From Ceratotherium simum simum (lineage: Eukaryota > Chordata > Mammalia > Perissodactyla > Rhinocerotidae), in the NCBI RefSeq assembly GCF_000283155.1, contig NW_004454182.1, positions 6,997,000 to 7,060,999 on the forward strand: a stretch of DNA of 64,000 nucleotides, given 5' to 3'. Each line of letters starts with the position of its first letter. The first letter of the stretch is position 1. The position numbers were made by a program, and so were the translations under genes. Below the pieces are notes generated by a model that ran no database searches, was not told the origin of the DNA, and saw nothing but the letters and a program-made list of their open reading frames with translations. Positions 22,546 through 34,989 of this stretch are shown here, piece by piece.

Positions 22546-22944
22546 TTAACCCAGGGGTTCGGGGGCATGTGGGGAAAAGGGCAAATGATAGGTTATAGCA
22601 GTGTGGTGCACAGCATTATTGGGTTGTTGGAGGTCATTTTCCTCCACTTCCTTCATTTGCTCTTTGACACGGTTCCTGATCAGGCTGTTCCTCAGCGCTG
22701 CTTCGCTGGCCATGCTTCCTTAGCGCATGCAGATTCCAGAGATCTGTGAAGCAACAGAAAACCTATTCCCCGCGGTGTCCGCATCCACACTGCAGCTCTT
22801 TGCTATAAGCTTCTGAGAACGACTAGTAGGATGGTACTCATAGCCTCTCCTTCCCGCATGTCCCATGCCGCCTCTTCGACAGCAGCACCACCTCTGTAAG
22901 AACTTGTTGAGGAGAGAAAGAATGATCTCGCTGCTAATTTTGAG

Positions 22945-23145
22945 CCTCTACTGTGTGCTAAGAGCATTTGCTGGCTGCTTTATGCACATTAGCCTTGATG
23001 CTCACCCACCTTGATGAGTAGGTGTTCATACCCTCATTTTATAAATGAGAATTGGAGAGTTTATAAAAATTTCCCAAGATCTCGTAACTAATAAGTTGCA
23101 GAGCCAAGACCCCAAACCACATCTATTTAATTCAAAAGCAATCAT
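22945..23145 (-). mobile_element. MIR SINE
   Basis: Reverse MIR: ctactgtgtgctaagagcat, gtaggtgttcataccctc, attttataaatgagaattgg and gcagagccaagacccc, in the expected order. Near full length but diverged. Confidence 0.75.
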
Positions 23146-25694
23146 TAGAAAAATCTAAGTCTAGAATGGCCTGTGATACAAGTAGAAATACTAACTGAGT
23201 GAAAAACATTATGCATTTTCCTTTTTCTACAAATATGTGAGCAATCTGCCTATTATTTCACCCACTAGATGACACTCCCAGGAGGAGACCCAGAGGAGCC
23301 ACTGATTTAAGGGGTCAGAGAAGAGGGACGGTTGTCTAGGGTAGGAACTCTCATTCTCCTCTGTAGAGACAAGCTTGCCTTGACATATTATTTCCCAAGA
23401 ATTCGAATGTTACACGCATTTGCATATTAATGTGCCGAGGGCATCACACAGACCGTTAGTGTCATCCTTCACTGCTATGTGGGTTGTTTTTGAAACTTTT
23501 CCCCCAAAGTGACCTCAAGCAAAGTCATTAAAATCAATGTAGATGTCCTGCCGTAGGTCCTTGTCACTCCAGCCCTGGGAAAGAGGAACAGTCATGCACT
23601 GATCCAAAGCCTGATCACCTGGGAAAGACAGAGAAGAAAATATAGCTTTCTTTAGTTATTTAACACTCCTGGCTAATTAAAAAGGAATTGCCATTTGGAC
23701 TTGGGGGAAAATAAATTGAAGGGGAGAGGATTGTATTTTAGGTAAACCTTAAACTTAAAACACAATCCTCCACTCCCTTTAGTTTTTCTTTAGAACAAAC
23801 TGGATTTAATCTTGCCGGATATTTGAGAAGAGTCAAACCAGGTAAGTCTAAGCCATTTGAAATGTTACTGTCTCTTGTATAAAAATTGAACAAAATGAGA
23901 GTATAATCTGCAGATGAACCCGGGTCACCTAGATATTCTGCAGAAAGGCAGCTTTGCATAGGGAAACCCATGACTGCTCGTGACAATCAGAGTTTATTTT
24001 TTGTTTTAAAACTTGCAGTGGCATTAATTCTCTGTAAAGCTTTAGTCCTGCCTTGAACTTTTTTCTCATGCTTCTGTATGGAAACCACTGAGCGTGGTAT
24101 TACACCCAACATACTTCAGTGATCATCCTGGGAAATGAAACTATCATGACTTACCCATGGGCAAGGAGTAAGGACCCCTGGTTCTGACTGACTAAGAGTG
24201 ATGGAAATTTGGATCCCGGATGCCCCTCACAGATTTTATCTTGCCTGCAAGATAAACGATCACAAGTTTGATTACTCAGCAAGAAGGTGATCACATTTTC
24301 AGGTGAAACTGGGGCTTCAAGGAGTGGAGGCTTGAGAAGGGACACACCACATTGACCCCAGTCCTACCCCGAACCCTCTTCCAGCTCAGAGTAAACCCCA
24401 GCTTCTGGTGTCTGTTGCACATACCTCCCCTCATGGCCTCCAGTCTCTTTGGATGCCATATTTTTTGGCCTGGCCTGACCTGGTCTGTTTCCTGTCTCCT
24501 ACTTTGGCATATTTACCAAGTTTTCCATATCTTAAAAGTCTAGCTCTGCCTCGAATAGCCTGGCTCTCTGGCTAAAGCCCAAGAAGGTTCTCGCCCACCC
24601 ACACAACTGCTCAGTGACCTGAATGCACCTGAGTTTTAGGTGCCAGAGATGGAAGGACAAATAATTAATCGTAAGACTTTATTAATCAGTTTCTCCAAAT
24701 GCAACAGAGGCAAAGAGCCAAGGGTATTTAGTCCTTTTTGGTTGTTTGCATCTAAATTAAATTAGTCATCACTTTCATCAATAGTAATTAATGTTTCCTG
24801 AGTGCTTATCAGTATCATGGCATTACATTAAGTCTGCCCAGGACTTTTCACAACATAGAGGATGTGAAATTTCTGGTCTCAATGAGCATTTAATAATAAG
24901 CAAGACATGGCAATTAATTAGCAACTATTTATGGAGTGCCTATTTAGCCTCAGCATTTTGCTAGAAGCTTGTATACCACAACTCAATAATAAGAGGAGAG
25001 AGCCTTGACTAGTTGGAGGCTGCCTCCAAGAGCCTTGAGTCTGGCTTTTAGAGGACTCAGGAAGTTGGAGAGTTTGTGTCCTCAATTCCAGCCCCCAGGA
25101 AGCGTTTGTTAGTCTTGAACCATCAACTATCAATGGTTTCCAAACAGGGACAGTGCTTCTCCCAGGAGGTGTTTGAAGATGTATGGGAGCATTTCTTATT
25201 TGCTTTTGGTTATTACAAATGAGCATTTAATATGTGAGGTCCAAGGATGCTAATATGCTACAATGTGCCAGACAGTCCTTTCCAATCAAGAACTTTCCCA
25301 CTCAAAATGCCAATACAAACCCTATTGAAAGCTGATAGGCTAAAAGCTGTGAAATACTCAAAAGGTTGAGGAGTCCTCACTCTATTTCCTTCCCATGTAC
25401 TTTAGGAAACCCTTGGGGAGGGACGGCATGGGGAGGGGGCAACAGTTAGGGTAACTCCAATTCTCCAGAATTCTAGGAGCCTCTTGCATTTGAGATTAAG
25501 CCTCAGTGGTCTGTTCTGCTAACAAGCCTAAAGGATCATGCCTTTCATGATTGTGGTTAAGTTACCTTTTTGGGGAGAAGTTAAGCAAGATTCTAAGTTT
25601 AGAATATTATTTGGCCCCTGTTTTTAAGTTGACAGTCATATCACAATATGTCTTTCAGAATAATTTTTCTTAATGACTATGACCAATTAAAAAA
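23146..25694. other. Mostly unique AT-rich DNA
   Basis: No gene recognised. A weak reverse L2/MIR-like stretch lies around 24790-24880 (tttcctgagtgcttatcagt). The block 23385-23470 has an octamer-type atttgcatattaat, discussed as a possible regulatory site. Confidence 0.4.
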
Positions 25695-25703
25695 AGAGAT
25701 ACA

Positions 25704-25904
25704 GTGGGCTGACCTGGTGGTGTAGTGGTTGAGTTCACGTGCTCTGCTTTGGGGGCCCAGGTTCATGGGTTCGGATCCCAGGCACAGACCTACACCACTC
25801 ATCAAGCTATGGTATGGTGGCGACCTACATACAAAATAGAGGAAGACTGGCACAGATGTTAGCTCAGGACCAATCTTCCTCACCAAAAAAAGAGAGAGAG
25901 AGAG
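25704..25904 (+). mobile_element. ERE SINE, single-unit tail
   Basis: Head gggctgacctggtggtgtag, B box gggttcggatccc, body catacaaaatagaggaagac and gatgttagctcaggacc, then an A-rich tail that has become (GA)n. TSD agagataca at 25695-25703 and 25905-25913. Confidence 0.95.
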
Positions 25905-25913
25905 AGAGATACA

Positions 25914-26564
25914 TGAAGTATAAAAGGGACAGTCGAGTGACCTGCAGTGAAGTTTATCAGATTCATCACTGCCCAGGCTCTGGGCATTCCCAAGATTACC
26001 TGAGTTCTGGCCAAACTGCCTGCAGACTTGCATCAAGAGGCCAATGAGGGGCAGCCTGAAAGCATAGAAAGACGTAGATCAAGATGTGGCTGACCAAGGG
26101 ACAGGTAACCCAAGGGACTGACATGGAAGAAAAGGAGAATGAAACACAGCCAAAGCAGAATGTGGACATGTTGGCCTGGATCTGCAAGACAGGGCAGTAA
26201 GTGTGGGGAAGGCGTTGAAGTTCAAATCCATTTGGAGCAATGCTCTTCAGGACCAGAAAAGTGACCTTGGAGAGTGACATCTGGCTCTGGGGAAGGCAGA
26301 GGGCATCTTTAGAGAGGGTGAGCCAAATCTTCACTCACTCCCAAGAAGGGTTTCTTGGATGATTAAGGCACAATTTCAAAAAGAAAAATGAAAAGTCAGT
26401 GAAGAATAGATTGGGAACTTTCATGTCAGTGTGTGGGCAGGAAAAGCTAGTAGGGTTGATTCCTAGGAGTGCTGTGGTCTGTCAGGAAGAGATATGGAGA
26501 TGTAGAAAAGTCTACGTGACCTTGGAGTCTCCCAGGGAGGCTGGTGATGTTGGCAGAAGGCCTT
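25914..26564. other. No recognised feature
   Basis: Unique-looking sequence. The reverse 112-codon frame at 25996-26334 shows no known motif. Confidence 0.4.
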
Positions 26565-26765
26565 GAAATCCAAGTTCTACCATTTCCTACTGTGTGACCC
26601 TAAACAAGTTATTGAACCTCTCTGAGTCTCCATTTCCCCATCTTTAAATGAAAATATTACCCACTCTCAGCTTCTTGTGAAGATTAGGAATAATGTATTG
26701 AAAGCTAAATGCCCAGCTCCTCATAGGTGGTCAACAAATTGATGATAGGTATCATTATTATTTGA
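26565..26765 (+). mobile_element. MIR SINE
   Basis: Forward MIR: cctactgtgtgaccctaaac, aagttattgaacctctctga, gtctccatttccccatcttt, gtgaagattaggaataatgt and ctcctcataggtggtcaaca. Nearly complete 3' two thirds. Confidence 0.85.
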
Positions 26766-26929
26766 TCTTTCTCTAAGAACACCCCATACCAACTCCATCC
26801 TACCTAAACTAAGATTTAATTCCAAAGTGTTCTTCCTAAATAGGTGTTTTGACATATTTTTCCAAAGCAATGATTATGGAATATTTGACCTGATCATCAG
26901 AAGCATTACTGTAAGATGCTTGATCATAA

Positions 26930-27425
26930 TAACAGTATTAGTTAGAGCTGATGGTTGCAAGTGATAGCAAACCCCACTCAAACTTGCTTAAGATGAAAGT
27001 GGAATTTATTTCCCCATTTAAACTGAAAAACGCAAGGATGGGTCTGCGTGGCTTTAAGTATGGCCCCATGTGTGACTCAAACAATATTGCCAGGACTTGA
27101 TTTCTCTCTTTCCTTCTTCTCATCTATTCTTGAATAGAAACTCCACTCATGGTGGCAACATGGCTTCAGCACCTCCAGACCCTTGATTCAAATCCTGACA
27201 GTTTCTTTAAAAGCCTTGGGACATAATCTGCTTGGATTAAATACTAGAGTCACATGTTCATCACCAAATCAATCACCATGGCTAAGAGGATCCAGTGCTC
27301 TGATCGGCCAGGCCTAGGTCACATGTTCCACCCTGGTGGGAGGATGAAACCCACTAGAAGCACATGAACTGAGCAGGGGGACTGGCTGTTCCCCCAAAAG
27401 AAATTCAGGATGAATGGATGTTGGG
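26930..27425. mobile_element. Old MER-type interspersed repeat
   Basis: Begins gctgatggttgcaagtgata with ccactcaaacttgcttaaga, followed by gatcggccaggcctaggtca and gggactggctgttccccca. These phrases are typical of one widespread ancient mammalian repeat, whose other copy lies near 56560-57230. I cannot name the family with confidence. Confidence 0.5.
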
Positions 27426-27557
27426 TAGAAAAACAATAAAAATCCACTCTCAAGTTCTTCACACATTGCAGGACCACAGTCAGGTTTCCTCGGGTGGTTA
27501 GAATACAGTGCACATCAGGCCATGGACAGACATTTACCAGCCAGGTGAGCCACACAG

Positions 27558-27755
27558 CTTGGTTTGGAATTTCTCCAAGTGTGGCCCATGGCTCACCACT
27601 ATCTGAATCACCTGGGATGCTTGCTAAAAGTTTAGGTTCTTGAGTCCTAACCTAGACCTACTTTATCATAAGCTCTGGAGCTGGGGCCCCAAATCAGAAT
27701 TTTAAAATAAGCTCTCAGAATATTCTAATGCACAGAAAAGTATGAGAGTGACTGA
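27558..27755 (+). mobile_element. MER5A-like hAT element
   Basis: tttctccaagtgtggcccat, tctgaatcacctgggatgct and a terminal agtgtgggcac-less but recognisable aatattctaatgcacagaaa block match the MER5A layout. Non-autonomous hAT-Charlie derivative. Diverged, and the 8-bp TSD is not visible. Confidence 0.7.
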
Positions 27756-27759
27756 AGCC

Positions 27760-29085
27760 TAAATTCTGGGCCATATCGATGATTGTGAAGGGCCTGGGAG
27801 AAATCATACTGGATCAGCCTTTATAGTCACAGCAAGAAGATCAGACAACGAACTCCGATATACCTCCTACGTGGTATTGCCTTACTCATTTCTGTAAAGG
27901 AGCCTCACACTGGTTTTGCATTTCATCATTCTGATGAGTTATCTTTTGGTTGAGGGACCACACAGAACTGCTGTCTTTCTTTGTGGGAAACTGAGGCATG
28001 ATGGCTGGTAACTTTGCAGCAGAAACGACTTACTGTCTCTGAGTTCATGTCTTAATTTGCTCAGACTCCCATATCTCTGCTTTTCTGGCTTTGTTCTTCT
28101 CTATAAATAGTGCTGAACTACAGCAAAAGTTTAATAGACCAAGAGAATACCCAAACCTGAAGAAGTTCCCTGCGTTTTTAACACTAACTTTATTTATTTT
28201 CTCTTCTAAGAATCTCCATTTTGTTGACTGAACACCAGTTTTCTGAGTCCAGAGGGCCTCCCCTTCTTGGAGATCTGAATAATGCCAGAAATCCAATGAA
28301 AATACCACCAAGCACATTTGTGGGACATGCCTCTTCCCATAGGAAAACAAACAGAGCAGAGTAAACAATATAGAAGCTGCTGCCCACTTTAAATCCGTAT
28401 CTAGAGAAATGTGGGCCCCAATGGACTTGACATCTTTAAATAAAAACGGGATCTGATTGAGCGATTGACACTCCCATGTCAGTGTATGTGCAGGATTCCA
28501 GCCATTCTGCTTTCAACATTCAACAGTGTTTTTATGTCTTTTTTATAGCATTCCTCTCTGCAAGTCTGCAGTAGGATTTCATATTGAATATTACCGCCAG
28601 GCAAAGGTTGTATGAAGCAACTTTATTATCACTTCTGTTTTCTAAGGGATCCTTTTATCCATACAGCCCAAGGCGGTGGTAGTCTTTTTTTGTAGCGGCA
28701 ATATTCTGGGCTCATATCTACAGTAAGCAATTCGTATTACTTTCTGATTTTTTTCTACAGTGCTGTTTCCTAAAGAGCAGCCTTCCCTTTTATGTATTTG
28801 CTGATTATTATTTCTCCCCAGGTGTGTTACCTTACATTTATCTAAATTAAATCTCTTCTCACTTACCTCACTTCCTCTCTAGGCTTACCAAATCTGACCA
28901 CAATTTCATCTTTTTCTCCTCTCTCTTCCTTCCTCTCTTCTTCCTTCCCTCCCTTGCTTCCTTCTTTCCTTCCTTTCTTTATATCTCTTCTAGTTTAGTG
29001 GCACCAAATAGTTTTCCTCCTTCTTTTTAGTAGATAAATTGCAGAGTAAAAGTCTTGGCCAAAATGAATCCCAGCAGCATTATAT
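27760..29085. other. Unique DNA with one polypyrimidine tract
   Basis: No gene or transposon recognised in about 1.3 kb. A ct-rich stretch at 28908-28982 (cttccttccctcccttgctt and similar) is low-complexity sequence. Confidence 0.45.
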
Positions 29086-29086
29086 T

Positions 29087-29401
29087 TCACACCTCCCCCA
29101 TTTGAGAGAGAATCGTTAATAAGGACTTACCATCATCAATCTGATTGTCAACAAGCATTAATAAGGACTTACCATTGTCAATCTGATTGTCAACAAGCAT
29201 TTGGCTTTTATCATGGGAGATAGCAGTGATGGTTGTGGACTTGGCGATGGTTGTGGATTTGCCTTTATCAGAGTCGCTTGGACCCTTATTTGTTGCAGCG
29301 ATCTTTTTCCCTTCCTGATTGATTTGGTTTTCCTTCTTATAATCATATATTGAACAGTTGGCAACTTTATGCTTCCTTTTCCCTTTAAAATAGGCATTGA
29401 T
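29087..29401 (-). other. Open hydrophilic reverse frame, possible remnant gene
   Basis: The reverse strand stays open for about 105 codons here and has a 14-residue tandem (MLVDNQIDNGKSLL, then MLVDNQIDDGKSLL) plus a shorter KSTT repeat. The product would be rich in K, N, D, S and T with no domain I recognise. An ERE (29402-29649) now interrupts it upstream, but the frame also continues from about 29700 to the insertion point, and the 15-bp TSD encodes INAYF on both sides. Chance, a decayed retrocopy and a real exon all remain possible. Confidence 0.2.
29116..29199. repeat. 42-bp tandem duplication
   Basis: Two adjacent 42-bp units, 29116-29157 and 29158-29199, both beginning ttaataaggacttaccat and ending ctgattgtcaacaagca. 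They differ at only a few central bases, so the duplication is fairly recent. The period is a multiple of three. Confidence 0.95.
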
Positions 29402-29649
29402 GGGGCCAGCCTGGTGGTGTAGAGATGTAGTGGTTTGCACACTCTGCTTCAGCAGCCCGGGGTTCAGGGCTTCAGATCCCAGGTGCAGACTGGCACACCA
29501 CTCATTAAGCCATGCTGTGGTGGCAACCCACATACAAAATAGAGGAAGATGGGCACAGATGTTAGCTCAGCAACAATCTTCCTCAAGCAAAAAGAGGAAG
29601 ATGGGGAACAGATGTTAGCTCCAGGCCAATCTTCCTCACAGACACACAA
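29402..29649 (+). mobile_element. ERE SINE, double-unit tail
   Basis: Head ggggccagcctggtggtgta, body catgctgtggtggcaaccca, two gatgttagctc units joined by aagcaaaaagaggaagatgg, tail cacagacacacaaa. Perfect 15-bp TSD aaaataggcattgat at 29387-29401 and 29650-29664. Confidence 0.95.
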
Positions 29650-29664
29650 AAAATAGGCATTGAT

Positions 29665-30739
29665 CTGAAGGGGCATGTATGCACACGAATATTTGCACAT
29701 GTCCACACTGGAATTTTATCACATCATTACTTCCCCAGGCTACACTAAGATGGTAGCTGAGAAAAGCAGTGCTCAGTGGTTGGCAACTTGATTCTGAGTC
29801 AAGACTCCTGCCTTCTATTGCTGGTGCAGGACACTTGGTCTTTGTATCTTAGTGTTCTCAGTCTATAAAATGGAGAACACCCACAAGATGTAGGGAGTAT
29901 GGAAACACACTAATGTCTGGGAATATCTTTAAGAGGCTGTGATTTAAAAAATAAATGAAGCCTCAAAAATTAAAGTTCTAAAAAATATCATAACAAGAAG
30001 AGATCACACGTAACTTCGATTGCAGGGCTTGAAGCAGAGGTTACAGGATTTGGGTAGTTAGCTTTGAACTGTAGTTATCCTTGAGGTATGACTGGGTTCT
30101 CAGACAGTTCACGAGCTGGTGACTGTGTGGTATGTATGATGTGTGAGTGTTGTCAGAACTGCTTCCAACACCTTTTAGTTTTGCTTCAACCCGTATTGCA
30201 CTGATACATGCCACTTTTGAAAACTTGCTGAGTTCTCTGGATAATCCTAGAATCAAGTCAGTTTGGGCCACCCTGAGCACTCAAGTCAGTTTTTTCATCA
30301 TTCATTTCAGAGAAACTAATGAAACTCATTTTCAAAATATGAAGTGACCTCCCCAAGATTACACAGTTAAATCACTTCTAGGTCCAGATCACAATCCAAG
30401 GTACAATTTTGTGTGATGGTCAAGAGCATAAGCTTTGGGGTCTAACAGACTTGGGTTCTAGAACCATCAGAAGGCAAGCAACAACTTTGTCATTATTTGC
30501 AGTCTTCTTGGGAGACCCAAGAAAATTGATCAAAAAGAGCTAGATATTACTAGTCATGTTTCCAGATGAATATCATAAAATGTCAATTATCCCTAAATTA
30601 ATTTTCAGTTTGAATTCTATAGTCAGAACACATAATATCAATAAACCCAATTTTAAAAAGGAATAATGAGGGCAGACATGTATTAAAAGGTATTCAAATA
30701 TATATTTATGTATGACACAAACATACACACTCACCTACA
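29665..30739. other. Mostly unique DNA, short MIR head
   Basis: A forward MIR 5' piece is visible at 30412-30475 (gatggtcaagagcataagct, acttgggttctag). A weaker MIR-like piece is near 29800-29890. Otherwise nothing recognised. Confidence 0.45.
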
Positions 30740-31120
30740 CACATAATAATTTAAGGATGTGATTCTTACACAGGAGTGGACAGACAAACCAGTGGAGGGA
30801 AGGGTGGATTTAGTGCTGAAAAACATTGAAGACCCATTTGGAAAGAAATTATTTATAGCCACTATTTCCACTACAGGAGAAAACAAATTCCAGGTGAACT
30901 AAAGCAGTAAATGTAAAAAAAAAGTCACAATAAGAACACTAGAAACAAAATAGCTGAATACATATATCACATATGGCTGAGAAAGGACTTTAAAAACATT
31001 TTTTTAATGGAAAAAGAAAAGAGCAACAAAGAAAAAGATCAATACATTTAGCTACATAAAAATGTAAAATTTAGGCACATAAGAATTAATTTACAACACA
31101 CTACAATAAACTAGAAAATG
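30740..31120 (+). mobile_element. Old L1 ORF2 3' fragment
   Basis: Forward L1M-type sequence: aaacaaattccaggtgaact, aaagcagtaaatgtaaaaa, aacactagaaacaaaatagc, tttagctacataaaaatgta. Continues at 31290-31355 (acagaaaagtggacaaagga) after an L2 piece. No frame survives. Confidence 0.6.
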
Positions 31121-31139
31121 ACAGACATGGAGTTAATGT

Positions 31140-31265
31140 TCCTTCATTCAGCAAATATTTATTGAGTACCTACTATGCACTAGGCACCTTCTATGTGCTG
31201 GGTGTGCAGCAGCAGACAGTACAGACAGAACACCTGCCCCTGTGGCAGAGGGAGCAGAAAAAGAT
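31140..31265 (-). mobile_element. L2 3' end fragment
   Basis: cattcagcaaatatttattg, gagtacctactatgcactag and ctatgtgctgggtgtgcagc form a clear reverse L2 terminus, followed by the cctgcccctgtggcagag block. It separates two parts of an old L1. Confidence 0.8.
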
Positions 31266-31534
31266 AAATTGTTAAGCCATAAACCCCAGACAGAAAAGTG
31301 GACAAAGGATACGAGCAGACAATTTACCTAAGAGAAAAATCGAACACCTAAGAAAACTGCTTGTGTTGTTCCTTCCCAAGTCTGGTCTAAATTCTGCAAA
31401 CAGGACCTGTGTTGACCATCCAGCACCGCTCTTTGAGCCCCGACTTACTCCTGTAGCTGCAGCGCAGGCCTTTGCCAACAGCTGGCTGGTCTGTCCTTCA
31501 GCCATGCCTTGCCATTCCTGCCACCGTTCAGGGT

Positions 31535-31765
31535 TCCAGGCTCTGCAGCCAGTGCCTGGTTTGGGATCCTGGCTCCTCCACTTAGGAAGACCTTGGGCAG
31601 ATTACTTAACCTCTCTGTGCCTCAGGTTTCCTCGTCTATGGAGTGCAGGTTAGCTAGTACCTACCTCATAGTGTTGGGGTGCGGATGAAATGAGCTAACA
31701 TATGCAAAGTGCTTGGAACAGCGCCTGGTGCAGAGAAAGAACTCAATAAACAGCAGTTATCATTG
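31535..31765 (+). mobile_element. MIR SINE
   Basis: Forward and nearly full length: cttaggaagaccttgggcag, attacttaacctctctgtgc, ctcaggtttcctcgtctatg, tacctacctcatagtgttgg, aaagtgcttggaacagcgcc and aactcaataaacagcagtta. Confidence 0.9.
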
Positions 31766-31769
31766 ACCT

Positions 31770-34296
31770 CCTCCTAAGATGCCCAGAGGAGGACTCTAGT
31801 GATGGGCAGTTGTGTTGGGGCAAGAGGAAGAACGCACTCCCCACAGGCAAGTGGGAGAGGGTCTCCGTTCAGGACCTCCCAGAGTTACAGCTACTGCGCT
31901 CACACTAACGGCAAGACTCCTGCCATGAGACAGCTCCTGTAGGTAAGCCTGGGAGAACTCTGAACCAGGGAACTCCTGCTTTTCATTGTTTTCATTGACA
32001 CATTGTGTCTTAGTTTTTTATGTCCAAATGCACTGCACTGCATACCTTCCTGCTGACTTTTCATGAACTAATTCTTGACAGTTCACAAGTTCTCTGTTTT
32101 GCCTGTCTCTCGAGCCAATGGGAAGCCATGAAAAAAACTTGACAAAAGGCCTCCTAAATAATGAATGAAAAAAAGAAATTTTGTTAGCGGTCCTCCCACT
32201 ACCTTGTTGGAAACTACCTCTAACATACACATGTTTATTCTCCTGCCTTGGCCTCCTCAAGCATCCTCCATTGTAAATGCCACAATCCCGGGGTAGTATT
32301 CCAATGTTGCTCAGTCCTGTCTTGGAAGTAGCTCTCAGCAGCAAAACCATCCAAGGTAGGAGGGAGGTTTAAGGTTCACCTACCAAATGGCTGATGTGAA
32401 ATTTGAGGGTCTCTTAGATCCTTGGCTTGAGAGCAAGGCCATAAATAACTAAGACTTTTGAAACATCTTTATTATACTTACTCCTTTATAAAGGACCGTA
32501 GGAAGGAGAAAGTATTATGTGGAGAATTTTGACTCTGGTATAAGTCTAGTGCTATCCCGGTTTCACAAAACCAAGATATATTTTGATATGGCAATAAAAA
32601 CATAGCTCTTGGCTATACAGATTTTCCAAAAGCATAGAATATGACCAAATTCTTGTTTTCAAATTTGGAAATCCCTTCTCCTAACTCCAACCCTCCAGAT
32701 TTGCAAGCAGGAATATATAATTCAACAAAAATTCATCTTCAAGTATATTAATACAGTTATAAAACATAGGAGAGGTAACATGTATATAGCATGCATATAT
32801 AAAACTAATAGACATGCAGCTTTGAAAAGGACTTCCTATTAAAGATTTAATATTAATTGTAGCAGAGCTTGGTTTCACCTTCATTTTTCCTTAATTCATG
32901 TTGTTTTTTTATAGTCCACACTTAAATGAAGCATTACATAAGGACATTTTTGCCTAGCAAAAAGTGGCTAGAGAACTATGGCCAAATAAACTCTCCCAGT
33001 GATAACCTAGAGGCCAGGTACATAAGTGAGTGAACAGACTGTATCAGACAATAGGACCAGTGGAGCCTGTAAACTGGAGATAAGCTGCTCCATCTACAGG
33101 GGCCAGCAGTCGCTCAGTGCCTGCTAATTGCTGCCCTTCAGGATGAGGGTCCAATGATGCCAGAGCTTCCAATTTTTCAACACAAGTCAGAAATCCTGAC
33201 TTTTATGAGAAATCTCCAAATACTGAAATTTTGCATGTTATGCAAAAATCAAAACAAAACACTGTATAGGGAAAGAAACAAATCACATCTGTAGTCTGGA
33301 AATGTTTTGTAGGCTACCAGTTAACAAGCTCTGCAATTAGTCAGGTATTTGATTTTGCTGTGTTTCGTTTTTAGTTATTTTAAATGCTATTTGCATTTGA
33401 TAGCAAATGGAGAATTCTCACAAAGCATTGAATTTGAAGATACAAATGAATTCAAAGCAATAACACCAATAGCTCAAGGCAGATTTTCTCCCGATGAGAA
33501 CCATCGTTAGAAACTATAACAACATACAGAGAGAGTGTACGATGTTCTGGCATTTTATGAATCAGGCTAGCTGCACGGGGCAGGCTAAGAACAGTTCTTG
33601 AAGGAGGGTTTTCCATGATGCCGTATCACAGACCTATGAGAGGATGGAGTTTCAAAGGACCAGGGACAGGCAACCTGTAAATAAATATTTACGTCCATTT
33701 TAGCACCAGGAGTTAGATTTGTCCTGGGTAAATCGCATCAGATTAAAGAAGCTGACACTTCCTACTTCCTTCCTGTGTCTATTTCCACTTTCCATGTCCT
33801 AACTTTCTTCTTCCAGATCAGTCAGTTCTCTCCTCCTGGTCCAGCTTCATCATATCTATGATACAGGCAATTCTTCTAAAGTACCTGAGCTAAAAGTTCA
33901 TATTTAGTTCTGAAATGTATTATTCCATTTTCTTAGTTTATTTACAATATCATGCGTAGGCTGATGTTACAATTAGTCTTAAGAAACAATGCCACCCCAT
34001 TCTCACACCCGGAGAAGGAAGCAGTGTGATCCTTCTGTCACAGAAACACCATTGCCTGCAAGTTCCCCGGGGCCATCTGGGGACTGATCACAGGCACCAC
34101 ACCTCATCTGGGGGCTGACCGTGGAATGAGCTCTGGCCTTCATCCCCATCTACTCTACCTTAATCTGTCCCTCTTGCTGTGTTCAAGAGCTAGACAAGAT
34201 CCCTTTTATAAATAAGGAATCATGCCCCTGAAACAAACAAGTAAATAAAATAGCTGGAGAATCCCTGTGGGTTCAGCACTTCCAACGTGAATCCTT
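31770..34296. other. No recognised feature
   Basis: About 2.5 kb of unique-looking, mostly AT-rich DNA. A 110-codon reverse frame at 32018-32350 has no known motif. I see no exon signature or named repeat. Confidence 0.45.
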
Positions 34297-34314
34297 AAGA
34301 AATGTGGTTTTCTC

Positions 34315-34499
34315 GGGGCGGGCCCCATGGCCTAGTGGTTAAGTTCAGCGCATTCTGCTTCGGCAGCCTGAGTTTGGATCCTGGGTGTGAACCTACACCA
34401 CTCATTGGCAGCCATGCTGTGGGGGCAACCTACTTATACAAAACAGAGGAAGATTGGCATAGATGTTAGCTCAGGGCAAATCTTCCTCAGCAAAAAGAA
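34315..34499 (+). mobile_element. ERE SINE, single-unit tail
   Basis: Head ggggcgggccccatggccta, body gcagccatgctgtgggggca, gatgttagctcagggcaaat, tail cagcaaaaagaa. Imperfect TSD aagaaatgtggttttctc (34297-34314) versus aagaaatttgatttctc (34500-34516). Confidence 0.95.
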
Positions 34500-34654
34500 A
34501 AGAAATTTGATTTCTCATGAGCAGATATCTGGAAATAGGATGAGTGAGGTAAGGGAGGTATAAGACATAAGAAATGAAAGGAATATTCTGGAGGTAAAGA
34601 AACACGGTCAGCAGTTAGTGATCAATTATAGACTCATTCAGAAAAAAGGGATCC

Positions 34655-34985
34655 CAAAGTCAGGCACTGTGTTTGGTCCTGGAAATATAAAGATATGTAA
34701 GATATTACAAGATATCTTATTAAATAATAAAATAAGATGTGAGCTCTGCCTTCAAGGATCTCAGGGTCTAGAAAACAGAGCAGACAAGTAACTCAAGAAT
34801 TACCAATTTGCTATAGTTAAACAATAGTAATAGTATGTACAGGCTTCAGAGGAAGTACAGAGAAGCAAGAGGGAAACAATCTGAGGGCAGAAGGGCAGGT
34901 TTTAAAGAAAGTTTAGCTACTGAAACAGGGTTTTGAGAGAAGAAGACGTGACCGGAAAGGCTAGGTGGGGAAGGGCACTCCGCGC
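34655..34985 (-). mobile_element. L2 fragment
   Basis: Reverse L2 blocks: gtcaggcactgtgtttggtc, gagctctgccttcaaggat, ctcagggtctagaaaacag, and the distal gaaacagggttttgagagaa. Diverged and AT-expanded in the middle. Confidence 0.65.
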
Positions 34986-34989
34986 ATCA

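Noticed and set aside
29116..29199. CRISPR-like direct repeats
   Set aside because: Only two adjacent units with no spacer, in a mammalian genome; a simple tandem duplication.
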